Of a stretch of DNA of 64,000 bases, positions 1-8,900 are shown in pieces. Position 1 is the first letter of the stretch. The number at the start of each line of letters is the position of its first letter. The stretch comes from Pseudonocardia sulfidoxydans NBRC 16205 (GTDB lineage: Bacteria; Actinomycetota; Actinomycetes; Mycobacteriales; Pseudonocardiaceae): contig NZ_BJVJ01000005.1 in NCBI RefSeq assembly GCF_007989085.1, positions 115,408 to 179,407 of the forward strand. Direction: 5' to 3'. The notes beneath the pieces were generated by a model. The model was not told the DNA's origin, searched no databases, and worked only from the letters and a program-made list of their open reading frames with translations. Made by a program: the position numbers and the translations under genes.

Positions 1-60
1 CACCTGATGAGCGTCGTCGACGCCCTCCAGCAGCTGGACGCGAACCTGCACCAGTGGTGA
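1..60 (+). CDS. C-terminal end of an unidentified protein (partial)
   Basis: An open frame enters from the left edge and ends at the TGA at 58-60. Only the last 19 residues are present, ending in ...LDANLHQW. That is too little to name a family. It lies on the same strand as the MetE-like gene, 80 bases upstream of it, and could be the preceding gene of that operon. The 61-140 gap carries the ribosome binding site of the next gene and nothing else that I recognise. Confidence 0.5.
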   Translation, partial: HLMSVVDALQQLDANLHQW

Positions 61-140
61 ACCCACGGCCGGCGGCCCGACCGGCCCCGGCCCGTCGTAC
101 CCGGCACATCGGACAACCAGATCGACGACCAGGAGCAAGG

Positions 141-1283
141 ATGCCCCAGACCGATCGAATCCTGACCACCCACGTCGGCAGCCTCCCCCGGCCCGGACAC
201 CTGCTCGACCTGCTCAACGCCGACGACCGCGGCGAGGGCGTCGACCGTCAGCAGCTCGCCGACGCGGTCCGCGACTGCGTGCGCGACCAGGTCGCGAAGC
301 AGGCCGAGGTCGGGATCGACGTCGTGTCCGACGGCGAGATGAGCAAGATCGGCTACGCCACCTATCTGCGGCACCGCATCTCCGGCTTCGAGATCGGCGA
401 CGCGCCCCGGGCCACCCCGGCCGACCTCGACGAGTACCCGGGCTACCGCGACCGCCTGCACGCCTCGGGCGACACCGTCGCCTACCTGCGCCCGATCTGC
501 CGCGCCGAGCTCGCCTACGTCGACCGTGGACCGCTCGACACCGACCTCGCCAACCTCGCCGCCGCCGTCGACGGTGCCGGTGTCGTCGGCGGGTTCATGA
601 ACGCGCCCTCACCGGGGATCGTCGCCCTGTTCCAGCCCAACGAGTTCTACCCCGACGAGGACTCCTACCTGAACGCGATCGGCGAGACGATGAAGACCGA
701 GTACGACGCGATCGTCGCCGCCGGGTTCGACCTGCAGATCGACGCACCCGACCTCGGGATGGGCCGGCACAACAAGTTCAAGAACCTGTCCGACGCCGAC
801 TTCCTCGAGCGGGCGCAGGTGCAGGTCGAGGTGCTCAACCACGCCCTGCGCGACATCCCGGCCGAGAAGGTGCGCATGCACCTGTGCTGGGGCAACTACG
901 AGGGTCCGCACACGTTCGACATCGAGGTCGAGAAGATCGCCGACGTCGTGCTGGGCGCCAAGCCCGCGACCCTGCTGTGCGAGGCCGCCAACCCCCGCCA
1001 CGGCCACGACTGGGCCGGCTGGGCGGCCGCGAAGATCCCCGACGACAAGGTGTTCTGTCCGGGTGTCATCGACACCACCACCAACTTCGTCGAACATCCC
1101 GGTCTCGTCGCCGAACGCATCCTGCGCTACACCGACATCGTCGGTCGCGAACGGGTGATGGCGGGCACCGACTGCGGGTTCGGCACCTTCGCGGGCTGGG
1201 GCGGCGTCGTCGTCGAGCTCGCGTGGGAGAAGATGCGCTCCCTCGTCCGGGGCGCCGAGATCGCGACCGAGAAACTCTGGTGA
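141..1283 (+). CDS. MetE C-terminal-like (cobalamin-independent methionine synthase II family) protein
   Basis: The 380-residue protein belongs to the UROD/MetE-like TIM-barrel family. It opens with a TTHVGSLPRP motif and has CWGNYEGPH near residue 250 and GTDCGFGTF near residue 350, which in this family contribute His and Cys ligands to a zinc site. It corresponds to the catalytic half of MetE only, so it is probably not a housekeeping methionine synthase. Stand-alone members often sit in catabolic clusters as methyl- or alkyl-transferases; that role here is inference. I chose the ATG at 141 because AGGAGCAAGG precedes it; the frame is open further upstream. It is the first gene of a four-gene + strand operon. 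Confidence 0.8.
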   Translation: MPQTDRILTTHVGSLPRPGHLLDLLNADDRGEGVDRQQLADAVRDCVRDQVAKQAEVGIDVVSDGEMSKIGYATYLRHRISGFEIGDAPRATPADLDEYPGYRDRLHASGDTVAYLRPICRAELAYVDRGPLDTDLANLAAAVDGAGVVGGFMNAPSPGIVALFQPNEFYPDEDSYLNAIGETMKTEYDAIVAAGFDLQIDAPDLGMGRHNKFKNLSDADFLERAQVQVEVLNHALRDIPAEKVRMHLCWGNYEGPHTFDIEVEKIADVVLGAKPATLLCEAANPRHGHDWAGWAAAKIPDDKVFCPGVIDTTTNFVEHPGLVAERILRYTDIVGRERVMAGTDCGFGTFAGWGGVVVELAWEKMRSLVRGAEIATEKLW

Positions 1284-1290
1284 TCAACGC

Positions 1291-2013
1291 GTGAGCACGT
1301 TCGTACTCCTGCACGGAGCCTGGCACGGCGGTTGGGTGTGGCGGCGCGTCGAGCCGTACCTGCGCGAGGCGGGGCACGCCGTGCTCGCGCCGACGCTCAC
1401 GGGGCTGAGCGAGCGCGCGCATCTGCTCAGCCCCGCCGTCGGGCTCGACACCCACATCCAGGACGTCGTCGCCCTGCTCGACGCCGAGGACTGCCACGAC
1501 GCGATCCTCGTCGGGCACAGCTACGCGGGGCAGGTCGTGACCGGGGTCGCCGACCGCCGGCCCGACCGCCTCGCCCTGCGCATCTACCTCGACGCCTTCG
1601 TCGGCGGCGACGGCGACGCGGCGATCGACCTGCTCCCCGAGGACGTCGCCGGGCACTACCGCGAGTCGGTCACGACGGCGGGCTTCGGGTGGCTGATCCC
1701 GCAGCGCTCGCTGCACGTCCTCGGCGTCACCGACGACGCCGACCTGTCGTGGCTCTCCCCGCGGCTCACCCCGCACCCGTGGCGCAGCTACACCCAGCGG
1801 CTCGAGCTCACCGGCGACCACGCCGACGTCCCCGCGCACTTCGTCGAGTGCACCGACTGGATGCGGGCCTTCGCCGCGCACGCCGCCCGCGCGCAGGCCG
1901 CCGGCTGGCCCGTCTCCACCATCCCGACCGGCCACGAGGCGATGGTCACCGCGCCCGAGGCCCTGGCCAAGTCCCTGCTCTCGGCGGCGCCGGCCACCGC
2001 CGACGCGGCATAG
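1291..2013 (+). CDS. Alpha/beta hydrolase
   Basis: The 240-residue protein has an alpha/beta hydrolase fold. The oxyanion motif is LLHGAWHGGWVW at residues 6-17, the nucleophile elbow is GHSYAG (Ser about residue 74), and the catalytic His is in PTGHEAM near the C-terminus. It resembles the short esterase/MenH-like hydrolases of actinobacteria. The GTG start lies 7 bases after the MetE-like gene. Its neighbours (a muconolactone-isomerase-like protein and a ThDP enzyme) suggest hydrolysis of an ester, lactone or C-C bond in a catabolic route. The substrate is unknown. Confidence 0.8.
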   Translation: MSTFVLLHGAWHGGWVWRRVEPYLREAGHAVLAPTLTGLSERAHLLSPAVGLDTHIQDVVALLDAEDCHDAILVGHSYAGQVVTGVADRRPDRLALRIYLDAFVGGDGDAAIDLLPEDVAGHYRESVTTAGFGWLIPQRSLHVLGVTDDADLSWLSPRLTPHPWRSYTQRLELTGDHADVPAHFVECTDWMRAFAAHAARAQAAGWPVSTIPTGHEAMVTAPEALAKSLLSAAPATADAA

Positions 2014-2035
2014 CTCTTCTGGAGGCGAACGCACG

Positions 2036-2311
2036 ATGGAGTTCCTGGTCCGCGCCGAGAACACGCTGCCGGCCGACACCCCCGAGGAGGAACGCGCCCG
2101 GCTGAAGAAGGGCGAACGTGCCCGCGCCGACGAGCTGCGCGCCGCCGGCAACCTCAAACGGCTGTGGCGAGTCCCCGGGCGCAACGCGACGATCGGCCTC
2201 TACGAGGTCGCCGACGCCACCGAGCTGCACGACGTCCTCGCCTCGCTTCCGATGTTCCCGTGGCTGGACGTCACGGTCGAAGCCGTCGCGACGCACCCGC
2301 AGGAGCAGTGA
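2036..2311 (+). CDS. Muconolactone delta-isomerase family protein
   Basis: This 91-residue protein has the length and ferredoxin-like pattern of muconolactone isomerase (CatC): a short N-terminal strand, a charged helix (EEERARLKKGERARADEL), then LWRVPGRNATIGLYEV and a final LPMFPWLDVTVE. Such domains also occur in pathways other than the beta-ketoadipate route, and no other cat genes are adjacent, so I do not call it catC. GGAGG stands about 10 bases before the ATG. Its TGA overlaps the next ATG by one base, which implies translational coupling. Confidence 0.8.
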   Translation: MEFLVRAENTLPADTPEEERARLKKGERARADELRAAGNLKRLWRVPGRNATIGLYEVADATELHDVLASLPMFPWLDVTVEAVATHPQEQ

Positions 2312-4023
2312 TGATGGGCTCGCCCGACACATCGACACCCGAGACCGTCGCCGAGGCGTTCCTCGTCGCCCTGCGCGACCGCGGCGTCGACCGGCTGTTC
2401 GTCAACGCGGGCACCGACTTCGCGACGATCGTCGAGGCATACGCGCGACAGAAGGAGTCGGGTCTCGGCCTGCCCGAGGTGATCGTGTGCGCGCACGAGA
2501 ACCTCGCGGTGTCGATGGCCCACGGCTCCTGCCTGGGCGACGGCCGGGTGCAGGCGGTCATGCTGCACACCAGCGTCGGGTCGGCCAACGCCGTGTGCGC
2601 GGTGTCCAACGCCGCCAGCGCCCGGGTGCCGGTGCTGCTGTCCGCGGGACGCACCCCGCTGTTCGAGGACAGCATCCTCGGTTCCCGCGACTACGGCATC
2701 CACTGGGCGCAGGAGATGTTCGACCAGGCCGGGATGCTGCGCGAGCTCGTCAAATGGGACTACGAGCTGCGCGACGGCGCCCAGGTCCGTGAGGTCGTCG
2801 ACCGGGCGCTCGACCGGGCCCGCACCGACCCGCCCGGCCCGGTGTACCTGTCGCTGCCGCGCGAGGTGCTCGCCGCCCCGACGTTCGCCGCCCCTGCCGG
2901 GGCGTCGGCGCCGGTACCGACACGCGCCCACCCCGACCCGGCCGCCGTCGACACCCTCGCCGAGCACCTGGCGACGGCCCGGTTCCCGCTGATCGTCACC
3001 GGCGACTCGGGAGCCGACCACGCATGCGTGGCCACGCTCGCCGACCTGGCGGGCCGGTACGGGATCGGCGTGGTGGAGAGCGGTCCGCGGCACGTCAGCC
3101 TGCCCGCCGACCACCCCATGCACCTGGGCTACCGCCCCGGTGAGGTGCTGGCCGACGCCGACGTCGTCGTCACCCTCGACCTCGACGTCCCGTGGCTGCC
3201 CGCGGCGGTCCGTCCCGCCGACGATGCCGTCGTCGTGCAGGTGGGGCCCGACCCGCACTTCAGCCGCTACCCCATCCGCTCGCACCGCTCCGACCTGACG
3301 ATCACCGCCGCCTGCGGCCCGCTGATCAGTGCGCTCGGACCGGCCCTGCAGGCGCGCGCCGACCGCATCGACACCGGCCGCACGTCGCGGATCGAGGAAC
3401 TGGGCGGCCGGTGGCGGGCCCGTCGGCAGGCGCTGCTCGACGCCGAACGGGCCCCCGGCGACGGCCCGATCACCAAGGCCACGATGAACGCCGCCCTCGC
3501 GTCGGTGATCGACTCCGGGACCGTCGTCGTCAACGAGTACTGGGCCCAGGCCGAGGTACTCGCCCCGACCGTCCCCGGCTCCTACCTGGGCACCCCGCCC
3601 GCCGGTGGGCTCGGCTGGGGCCTGCCCGCAGCCATCGGGGTGAAGCTCGCCCGGCCCGACGCCACCGTGATCTCGACGCTCGGCGACGGCGCCTACCTGT
3701 TCGCCAACCCCGCTGCCTGCCACCAGGCCATGGCGATGCACGGGCTCCCGGTGCTGACGGTCGTCTGCAGCAACGACCACTGGGGCGCGGTGCAGGCCTC
3801 CGCGCTGAAGGTGCATCCCGACGGCCACGCCGCCGCGTCGGCCGACCTCTCACCCCTGGCCCGGCTCGACCCCGTACCGGCGTTCGAGACCTACGCGGAG
3901 GCCTCCGGCGGCGTCGGCATCCGCGTCCGCTCCCGCGCCGAGCTGGTCCCGGCGCTGGAGAAGGCGCTGCGCGTGGTGCGCTCGGAGGGCCGCCAGGCGC
4001 TGGTGAACGTGGACTGCCTGTGA
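2311..4023 (+). CDS. Thiamine-diphosphate-dependent enzyme (acetolactate synthase/benzoylformate decarboxylase-like)
   Basis: The 570-residue protein has the three-domain layout of the POX/ALS superfamily. The N-terminal pyrimidine-binding domain carries the activating Glu in CAHENLAVSMAHG near residue 65; a central domain follows; the C-terminal domain has the ThDP/Mg motif GDGAYLFANPAA (residues about 455-466) with the second metal-ligand Asn further on. It probably decarboxylates or ligates a 2-oxoacid; I see no regulatory subunit gene beside it. AGGAG at 2301-2305 fits ATG 2311 or 2314. Its TGA lies within the 40-bp palindrome at 4020-4059, facing the convergent hydrolase gene. Confidence 0.85.
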   Translation: MMGSPDTSTPETVAEAFLVALRDRGVDRLFVNAGTDFATIVEAYARQKESGLGLPEVIVCAHENLAVSMAHGSCLGDGRVQAVMLHTSVGSANAVCAVSNAASARVPVLLSAGRTPLFEDSILGSRDYGIHWAQEMFDQAGMLRELVKWDYELRDGAQVREVVDRALDRARTDPPGPVYLSLPREVLAAPTFAAPAGASAPVPTRAHPDPAAVDTLAEHLATARFPLIVTGDSGADHACVATLADLAGRYGIGVVESGPRHVSLPADHPMHLGYRPGEVLADADVVVTLDLDVPWLPAAVRPADDAVVVQVGPDPHFSRYPIRSHRSDLTITAACGPLISALGPALQARADRIDTGRTSRIEELGGRWRARRQALLDAERAPGDGPITKATMNAALASVIDSGTVVVNEYWAQAEVLAPTVPGSYLGTPPAGGLGWGLPAAIGVKLARPDATVISTLGDGAYLFANPAACHQAMAMHGLPVLTVVCSNDHWGAVQASALKVHPDGHAAASADLSPLARLDPVPAFETYAEASGGVGIRVRSRAELVPALEKALRVVRSEGRQALVNVDCL

Positions 4024-4059
4024 GTGGCGATAGTCGCTATAGCGACTATCGCCACTCAC
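4020..4059. repeat. 40-bp palindromic repeat, copy A (terminator-like)
   Basis: A perfect palindrome with left arm GTGAGTGGCGATAGTCGC, centre TATA and the matching right arm. It is one of six copies in the window. It lies between two convergent genes and contains the TGA stop codons of both (4021-4023 on + and 4058-4056 on -). It has no T-run, so it would be a bidirectional hairpin rather than a classic intrinsic terminator. Confidence 0.9.
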
Positions 4060-4976
4060 GAGGGTTGTGGGGCGGGGCCCCGCTCGCGCGCCGGCCCTCG
4101 TTCCTCGACACCGCGCACGAACTCGCGGAACCGGCGCACCAGATCGGCGGGCTGCTCCTCCGGGATCCAGTGCCCCGCCTCGGCGATCACGCCGCCGGTC
4201 ACGTCGTCGACGAGCCGCTCGAGCGACGCGGCGACCTCCGCACCGCGCCCCCAGCCGCCCGCGCCGCCCAGTGCGAGCACGGGGATCGCGATCCGCTGTT
4301 CGGTGGCCCGCCGCGCGTTGTCCGCGGCGTCGCGGTCCAGGGCGCGGTAGTACGCGAAGCCGGCGCGCATCGCCGCCGGGTCCGAGTAGGTGCGCAGGTA
4401 CTCGGCACGGTCGTCGGCGGTGATCACGTCCGACCGGTGGCCGTAGTTGTCGTAGAACCAGCCGAGGTAGAGCTCCTCGCGTCCGGCCACGAGCGCTTCG
4501 GGCAGGTCGGCCGTCTGGTGGAACGCGTGGTGCCAGCGCCGCCCGCCCTGGCTGATGTTCGGGTTGCCGTCGCCGGGGATCGCGACGTCGACGACGGTCA
4601 GCGTCGCGGGGGCACCCGGGTGGTGCGCCGCGAGGCTGTAGCCGACGATGCCGCCCCAGTCGTGCCCGAGGACGTGGAACCGGTCGAGTTCGAGCTCGTC
4701 GCACAGCAGCCGGTGCACGTCGCCCGCGACCGTCCGCGTGTCGTACCCGCCGGCCGGACGTGACGAGTCGCCCAGCCCACGCAGGTCGGGCGCCACGACG
4801 CGGAACCCGCCGTCGACGAGCAGCGGTATCACATGGCGCCAGCAGTACCAGGTCTGCGGCCAGCCGTGCAGCAGCACGACGGTCGGTCCGACCCCCGCGG
4901 TGACGTAGTGCAGACGGACGTCGTCGAGGTCGGCCCGGTGGTGCTGGACGGCCGGGCCGTTCGGGTCCGCGTTCAC
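4056..4976 (-). CDS. Alpha/beta hydrolase, epoxide hydrolase-like
   Basis: The 306-residue protein shows LLHGWPQTWYCWRHV (oxyanion HGWP), the elbow GHDWGG (nucleophile Asp about residue 112) and a late GHWIPEE His. HGxP together with an Asp nucleophile in GHDWG is the signature of epoxide hydrolases and haloalkane/haloacetate dehalogenases; epoxide hydrolase is the more likely reading. The GTG start overlaps the stop of the upstream transporter (GTGA at 4973-4976). It is the last gene of a five-gene minus operon, and its stop lies in palindrome copy A. Confidence 0.85.
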   Translation of the reverse strand: MNADPNGPAVQHHRADLDDVRLHYVTAGVGPTVVLLHGWPQTWYCWRHVIPLLVDGGFRVVAPDLRGLGDSSRPAGGYDTRTVAGDVHRLLCDELELDRFHVLGHDWGGIVGYSLAAHHPGAPATLTVVDVAIPGDGNPNISQGGRRWHHAFHQTADLPEALVAGREELYLGWFYDNYGHRSDVITADDRAEYLRTYSDPAAMRAGFAYYRALDRDAADNARRATEQRIAIPVLALGGAGGWGRGAEVAASLERLVDDVTGGVIAEAGHWIPEEQPADLVRRFREFVRGVEERGPARERGPAPQPS

Positions 4977-6313
4977 GCGGCCTCCAGTCCTGCCTCGTCG
5001 AGGTGCGCGGTCTCGGGGGCGATCCGCAGCGTACCCAGTGTGATCACGGCGGTGATCGCCACGAAGACGGTGATGGCCAGGCCGGTGCCGAATCCTTCGA
5101 GCAACGACAGCGACACGACGGGTACGAGCCCGCCCAGCGCTCCGGTCACCTGGTAGGCCAGCGAGGCCCCGCTGTAGCGCACGCGCGAGGGGAACAGCTC
5201 GGACAGGAACGCACCTTGGGATCCGTACAGGATTCCCCAGCTGACCACACCGACCGCGATCGCGATGACCACGCCCGGTCCGCCGAGGTTGTCGATCAAC
5301 GGGAAGAACGCGAACGCCCACAGGCCCATCACGACCGACGCGATCGCATACATCGGCCGTCGTCCGACCCGGTCGGACAGCGCCCCGCTGAGCAGGATCA
5401 CGGGGATGCACAAGGCCGCCCCGATCACGGTCCCGTACAGCCCGTAGGAGCTGGGGATCTTCTTCAGGCTCAGGTAGGCGAGGCCGACCGTGGTGAACAC
5501 GTAGTAGCCGCCGAAGGACACCACGGTCACCCCGATCGCGATGAGCAGCCGGCGCCAGTGGAGGCGCAGCGTCTCCCCGACCGGCGACGTGGCGGTCCTC
5601 TGCTCGGCCTGCATCTGCCGGAACACGGGGGACTCGTCGACCTGTCGGCGCAGCACGACGCCCACGACGATCAGAACGATGCTGATGAGGAACGGCACCC
5701 GCCAGGCCCAGCGCTCGAACGCGTCCGTCCCGGCTGCCGCGACGACCCCGAGCACGACCCCGTTGGCGAGCAGCAGCCCGACCGGGCTCCCGAGCTGCAC
5801 CCAACTGGTGGCGCGGCCCCGGCGGCCGGCGCCGGCGTGCTCGCTGATCAGCAGGACCGCACCACCCCACTCGCCGCCGACCGCGGCGCCCTGCAGAACA
5901 CGCAGCAGCACCAGCAGCAGCGGCGCCCAGATGCCGACCGAGGCGTAGGTCGGCAACGCTCCGATCAGGACCGTCGCCCCGCCCATCATCATCAGTGTCA
6001 GCATCAGGGTGCGGCGGCGGCCGATCCTGTCTCCCAGGTGGCCGAACACCGCGGCGCCGACAGGGCGGGCGAGGAAGCCGACGGCGAACGTCGACAGCGC
6101 CAGCAGGGTGCCGACTCCCGGACTGCTGGCGGGGAAGAAGATCTTGTTGAAGACGAGTGCGGCGACCGAGCCGTACACGATGAAGTCGTAGAACTCGAGC
6201 GTGGTGCCGATGACGCTGGCGAGCACGACCTTCCGCGGCGCGCGCCGGTCGGGGTCGACGTCGGGTCCGCCGTCGGCTCTGCGTGTCGCCTGCTCGGGGT
6301 GATGGTGGGCCAT
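4973..6313 (-). CDS. MFS transporter, metabolite:H+ symporter type
   Basis: The 446-residue membrane protein has about 12 hydrophobic segments. TLEFYDFIVYGSVAALVF at the N-terminus is typical of the MHS subfamily (shikimate, citrate and betaine symporters), and the loop motif GHLGDRIGRRRTL follows TM2. It probably imports the organic acid used by the neighbouring enzymes. The ATG at 6313 follows GAGGAGG. It ends in a GTGA overlap with the hydrolase gene. Confidence 0.88.
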   Translation of the reverse strand: MAHHHPEQATRRADGGPDVDPDRRAPRKVVLASVIGTTLEFYDFIVYGSVAALVFNKIFFPASSPGVGTLLALSTFAVGFLARPVGAAVFGHLGDRIGRRRTLMLTLMMMGGATVLIGALPTYASVGIWAPLLLVLLRVLQGAAVGGEWGGAVLLISEHAGAGRRGRATSWVQLGSPVGLLLANGVVLGVVAAAGTDAFERWAWRVPFLISIVLIVVGVVLRRQVDESPVFRQMQAEQRTATSPVGETLRLHWRRLLIAIGVTVVSFGGYYVFTTVGLAYLSLKKIPSSYGLYGTVIGAALCIPVILLSGALSDRVGRRPMYAIASVVMGLWAFAFFPLIDNLGGPGVVIAIAVGVVSWGILYGSQGAFLSELFPSRVRYSGASLAYQVTGALGGLVPVVSLSLLEGFGTGLAITVFVAITAVITLGTLRIAPETAHLDEAGLEAA

Positions 6314-6411
6314 GCGGGGTGTCCTCCTCGACGAGTGCATCCACAGTGGACTGCGTGAGGCTGCGGCGACGGGAAGAGCCGCGCAGCACCGGCCTGGTCG
6401 CCGGTCGTGGT

Positions 6412-7107
6412 TCAGGTGGCCGGGAAGTCCGCGAACCCGGTGGTGTGCCGGGCGGGATCCTCGAGGGCGGCCAACAGCTGCGCCGCCGAGTGGGCCATCA
6501 CCCGGTCGATCGTGCGCTGGATGAAGGCGGGGTCGCGGGAGCGGATCGCGTCGACGAACACGAGATGGTCCTCCGCGCCCATCAGCGGCAGCACCACCGA
6601 CTCGCCCATTCCGGAGTGGACGGAGCTCATCTGCGTGACCAGGTGCTCCCAGGTCCGGGCGAGCGTCTCGTTGCCCGAGAGCCGGCACAGCTGTCGGTGG
6701 AACTCCAGGTCGGTCTGCAGCCTCGCCAGGAAGGGCTTGTCGCGGGCGCGGTGCATCTCGTCGACCAGTTGCTCGAGCCGGTCGGAGTGCTGCTCCCAGT
6801 CGTCGGACAACGAGATCGCGACGGCTGCCCGCCCTTCCAGCGCGGCCCGGACGTCGTAGATCCCGGTGATCTCGTCGGGGCTGAGCCGGCGCACGATCGT
6901 CCCGGTCCGCGGCAGGTGCACCACGAGGCCCTGGTCGTGGAGCTCGCGCAGGGCCTCGCGGACCGTCCCCCGGCTCACCCCGAACCGGGCGCTGAGCGCG
7001 GTCTCGACGAGCGCGGTACCCGCCGCCAGCTCACCGGTGATGATCTCCGCGCGCAGGCCGTCGACCAGCTGCTCGCGCAGGGTCCGCCGTTCCAGGAGCT
7101 CGGCCAT
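6412..7107 (-). CDS. GntR-family transcriptional regulator, FadR (FCD) subfamily
   Basis: The 231-residue regulator has an N-terminal winged helix (LREQLVDGLRAEIITGEL through VSRGTVREALRELHDQGLV, residues about 8-66) and an all-helical FCD effector domain with likely metal-ligand positions (DLEFHRQL and later His residues). Members of this family usually repress catabolic genes and are released by a carboxylic acid ligand. It is co-directional with the SDR and lyase genes, and a matching inverted repeat lies in the operon promoter at 8901-8917. That it binds there is inference. The start is the ATG at 7107. Confidence 0.88.
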   Translation of the reverse strand: MAELLERRTLREQLVDGLRAEIITGELAAGTALVETALSARFGVSRGTVREALRELHDQGLVVHLPRTGTIVRRLSPDEITGIYDVRAALEGRAAVAISLSDDWEQHSDRLEQLVDEMHRARDKPFLARLQTDLEFHRQLCRLSGNETLARTWEHLVTQMSSVHSGMGESVVLPLMGAEDHLVFVDAIRSRDPAFIQRTIDRVMAHSAAQLLAALEDPARHTTGFADFPAT

Positions 7108-7111
7108 GACG

Positions 7112-7957
7112 CTACGCGGGGCCGTGTGCCGCGTCGCCGGCGACGCCCGCGCTGCTGTTCGCGGCTGCGAAATAGGCACTGTCGGGGTTGACGCTGTAGC
7201 TCTTCGAGGCCGACCAGCCGCCGTCGACGGGCAGCACCACTCCGGTCACGAACCCGCTCGCCGGGCCGGTGAGGAATGCGGTCGTCTCCGCGACGTCCGT
7301 CGCCGATCCGCCCGCGCCGAGCGGGACCACCGTCGCCAGCGACGCGACGAACTCCTCGTCCGCGTAGTAGCCCTCGGTCATCGGCGTGCGGATGGTGCCG
7401 GGGGCCACGACGTTGACCCGGATGCCGTGGCGGGCGAGGTCCGTGGCGAGGTTCTTCGACAGCCCGACCACCCCGTGCTTGCTGGCCGAGTAGGCCGGGC
7501 GGTTCCCGATGCCGGTCAGGCCCGCGACAGAGGCGATGTTCACGATCGAACGCGACGCCCCGTCGGCGCGCCGGACCGCGCGCAGCGCGAACTCGCGGCA
7601 GGTCAGGAAGGTGCCGGTGAGGTTGGTCGCCACCACGTCGTGCCACTGCGCCACCGAGATCGTCAGCACGTCGACGATCTCGCGGACACCGCCGCTGTTG
7701 ACCAGCGTGTCGACACCGCCGAGGCGCTCCTCGGCCGCGTCGAACACCGCGACCACCGACTCCTCGGCGCGGACGTCGCAGCCCAGGCCGACGTGGCGGC
7801 CCGGTCCCGGCAGCCCCGCGGCGACCTCCGCCGCTCCTGCCTCGTCGAGGTCGACCACGACGACGTGGTCGCCGCGCGTCGCGAAGGACGACGCGATGGC
7901 GCGGCCGAAACCGCCCGCGCCCCCGGTCACCATCGAAACCCGGTTCTCGCTCACCAT
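7112..7957 (-). CDS. SDR-family NAD(P)-dependent oxidoreductase
   Basis: A classical short-chain dehydrogenase of 281 residues. The cofactor motif is TGGAGGFGRA, then NSGG (replacing the usual NNAG), catalytic Ser in NIASVAGL, and YSASK. The final LPVDGGW is standard. It probably oxidises an alcohol or reduces a ketone in the pathway encoded with the lyase gene just upstream. The ATG at 7957 begins two bases after the TAG of the lyase gene, with GGGGGAG as ribosome binding site, so the two genes are tightly coupled. Confidence 0.88.
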   Translation of the reverse strand: MVSENRVSMVTGGAGGFGRAIASSFATRGDHVVVVDLDEAGAAEVAAGLPGPGRHVGLGCDVRAEESVVAVFDAAEERLGGVDTLVNSGGVREIVDVLTISVAQWHDVVATNLTGTFLTCREFALRAVRRADGASRSIVNIASVAGLTGIGNRPAYSASKHGVVGLSKNLATDLARHGIRVNVVAPGTIRTPMTEGYYADEEFVASLATVVPLGAGGSATDVAETTAFLTGPASGFVTGVVLPVDGGWSASKSYSVNPDSAYFAAANSSAGVAGDAAHGPA

Positions 7958-7959
7958 GA

Positions 7960-8859
7960 CTACTCCCCCGCCTCTCGTCCCACACCGAACTCGTCGGCTC
8001 CGAGCACCCGCTCGTACTCCGCGAGCGGCATCAGCATCCCCGTCACGTCCGCCGTGGACCCGCCGTCCTTGATCGCACGCAACACCGTCCGGGCCGCCTG
8101 CGCGTACGCCAGCGTCGTCGACAGACACATGATCACGACCTTGTAGCCCAGCCGGTCGAGCTCGGCGGTGTCGACCACTGTCCACGGCCACACCTCGAAC
8201 GCGTCGAACAGCAGCGGGACGCCCGGGAGCAGCCCCGGCAACGCCCGCACCTGCTCCTCCGACGCGACGTCCTCGACCATCACCAGGTCCGCGCCCAGCT
8301 CCGCGAACGCCTCCGCCCGGCGGACGGCCTCGTCGAGATCGCCCAGGGCGAGCGCGTCGGTGCGCGCGATGATCATCAGATCCGGGTCGGTGCGGGCGGC
8401 CAGCGCACTGCGGACCCGTGCGACCGCGTCGTCGAACGGCACGATCCGCACACCGCCCATCGCACCGCAGCGTTTCGGCAGGTCCTGGTCCTCGATGTGG
8501 ATCGCGGCGACGCCGGTCCGCTCGAACTCGGTGACGGTGCGCGCGATGGCGTGTGCGTCGCCGTAGCCGGCGTCGGCATCGGCGATCACCGGCACGTTCA
8601 CCGCACCGGTCACCCAGCGCGCACGCTGGGTCATCTCGTACAGCCCTGCCAACCCGATGTCGGGCCGGCCCAGCAGCCCCGCGGACGCTGCGTTGCCCGA
8701 CAGGTACACCGCCTCGAAGCCTTCGTCCTGGGCGATGCGCGCGGCCAGGGCGTCGTGGCAGCCGGGTGCGACGACGCATCCGGGCTGCGCGACGAGGTCA
8801 CGGAGGCGGCGACGAAGCGCCGCCGTCCCCCACGGCAGCTGTCCCTCACGAGTCCTCAC
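7960..8859 (-). CDS. Isocitrate lyase/PEP mutase superfamily lyase
   Basis: The 299-residue TIM-barrel protein has DADAGYGDA (metal-ligand Asp) and IHIEDQDLPKRCGAMGG. The KRCG motif retains the Cys used by isocitrate and methylisocitrate lyases, so a C-C lyase on a 2-hydroxy- or 2-alkylmalate-type acid is more likely than a mutase. It is the first gene of the minus operon running to 4056. The GTG start at 8859 lies about 9 bases from a possible -10 (TCACCG), 17 bases downstream of a consensus -35 TTGACA, so the message may be leaderless. Confidence 0.85.
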   Translation of the reverse strand: MRTREGQLPWGTAALRRRLRDLVAQPGCVVAPGCHDALAARIAQDEGFEAVYLSGNAASAGLLGRPDIGLAGLYEMTQRARWVTGAVNVPVIADADAGYGDAHAIARTVTEFERTGVAAIHIEDQDLPKRCGAMGGVRIVPFDDAVARVRSALAARTDPDLMIIARTDALALGDLDEAVRRAEAFAELGADLVMVEDVASEEQVRALPGLLPGVPLLFDAFEVWPWTVVDTAELDRLGYKVVIMCLSTTLAYAQAARTVLRAIKDGGSTADVTGMLMPLAEYERVLGADEFGVGREAGE

Positions 8860-8867
8860 GCCGCAAA

Positions 8868-8896
8868 CGGTGACCGTCGGCTCCGTCGAGTGTCAA
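8868..8896 (-). promoter_or_regulatory. Candidate promoter of the lyase operon
   Basis: Read on the minus strand, TTGACA (8896-8891) is followed after 17 bases by TCACCG (8873-8868). The -35 is consensus and the -10 is weak. A start site around 8860 would make the GTG at 8859 leaderless. The palindromic operator at 8901-8917 lies just upstream of the -35. Confidence 0.45.
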
Positions 8897-8900
8897 CAGG

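Noticed and set aside
4020..4059. Palindromes as CRISPR-like or riboswitch elements
   Set aside because: Copies are single and kilobases apart, at 3' ends rather than in 5' leaders.
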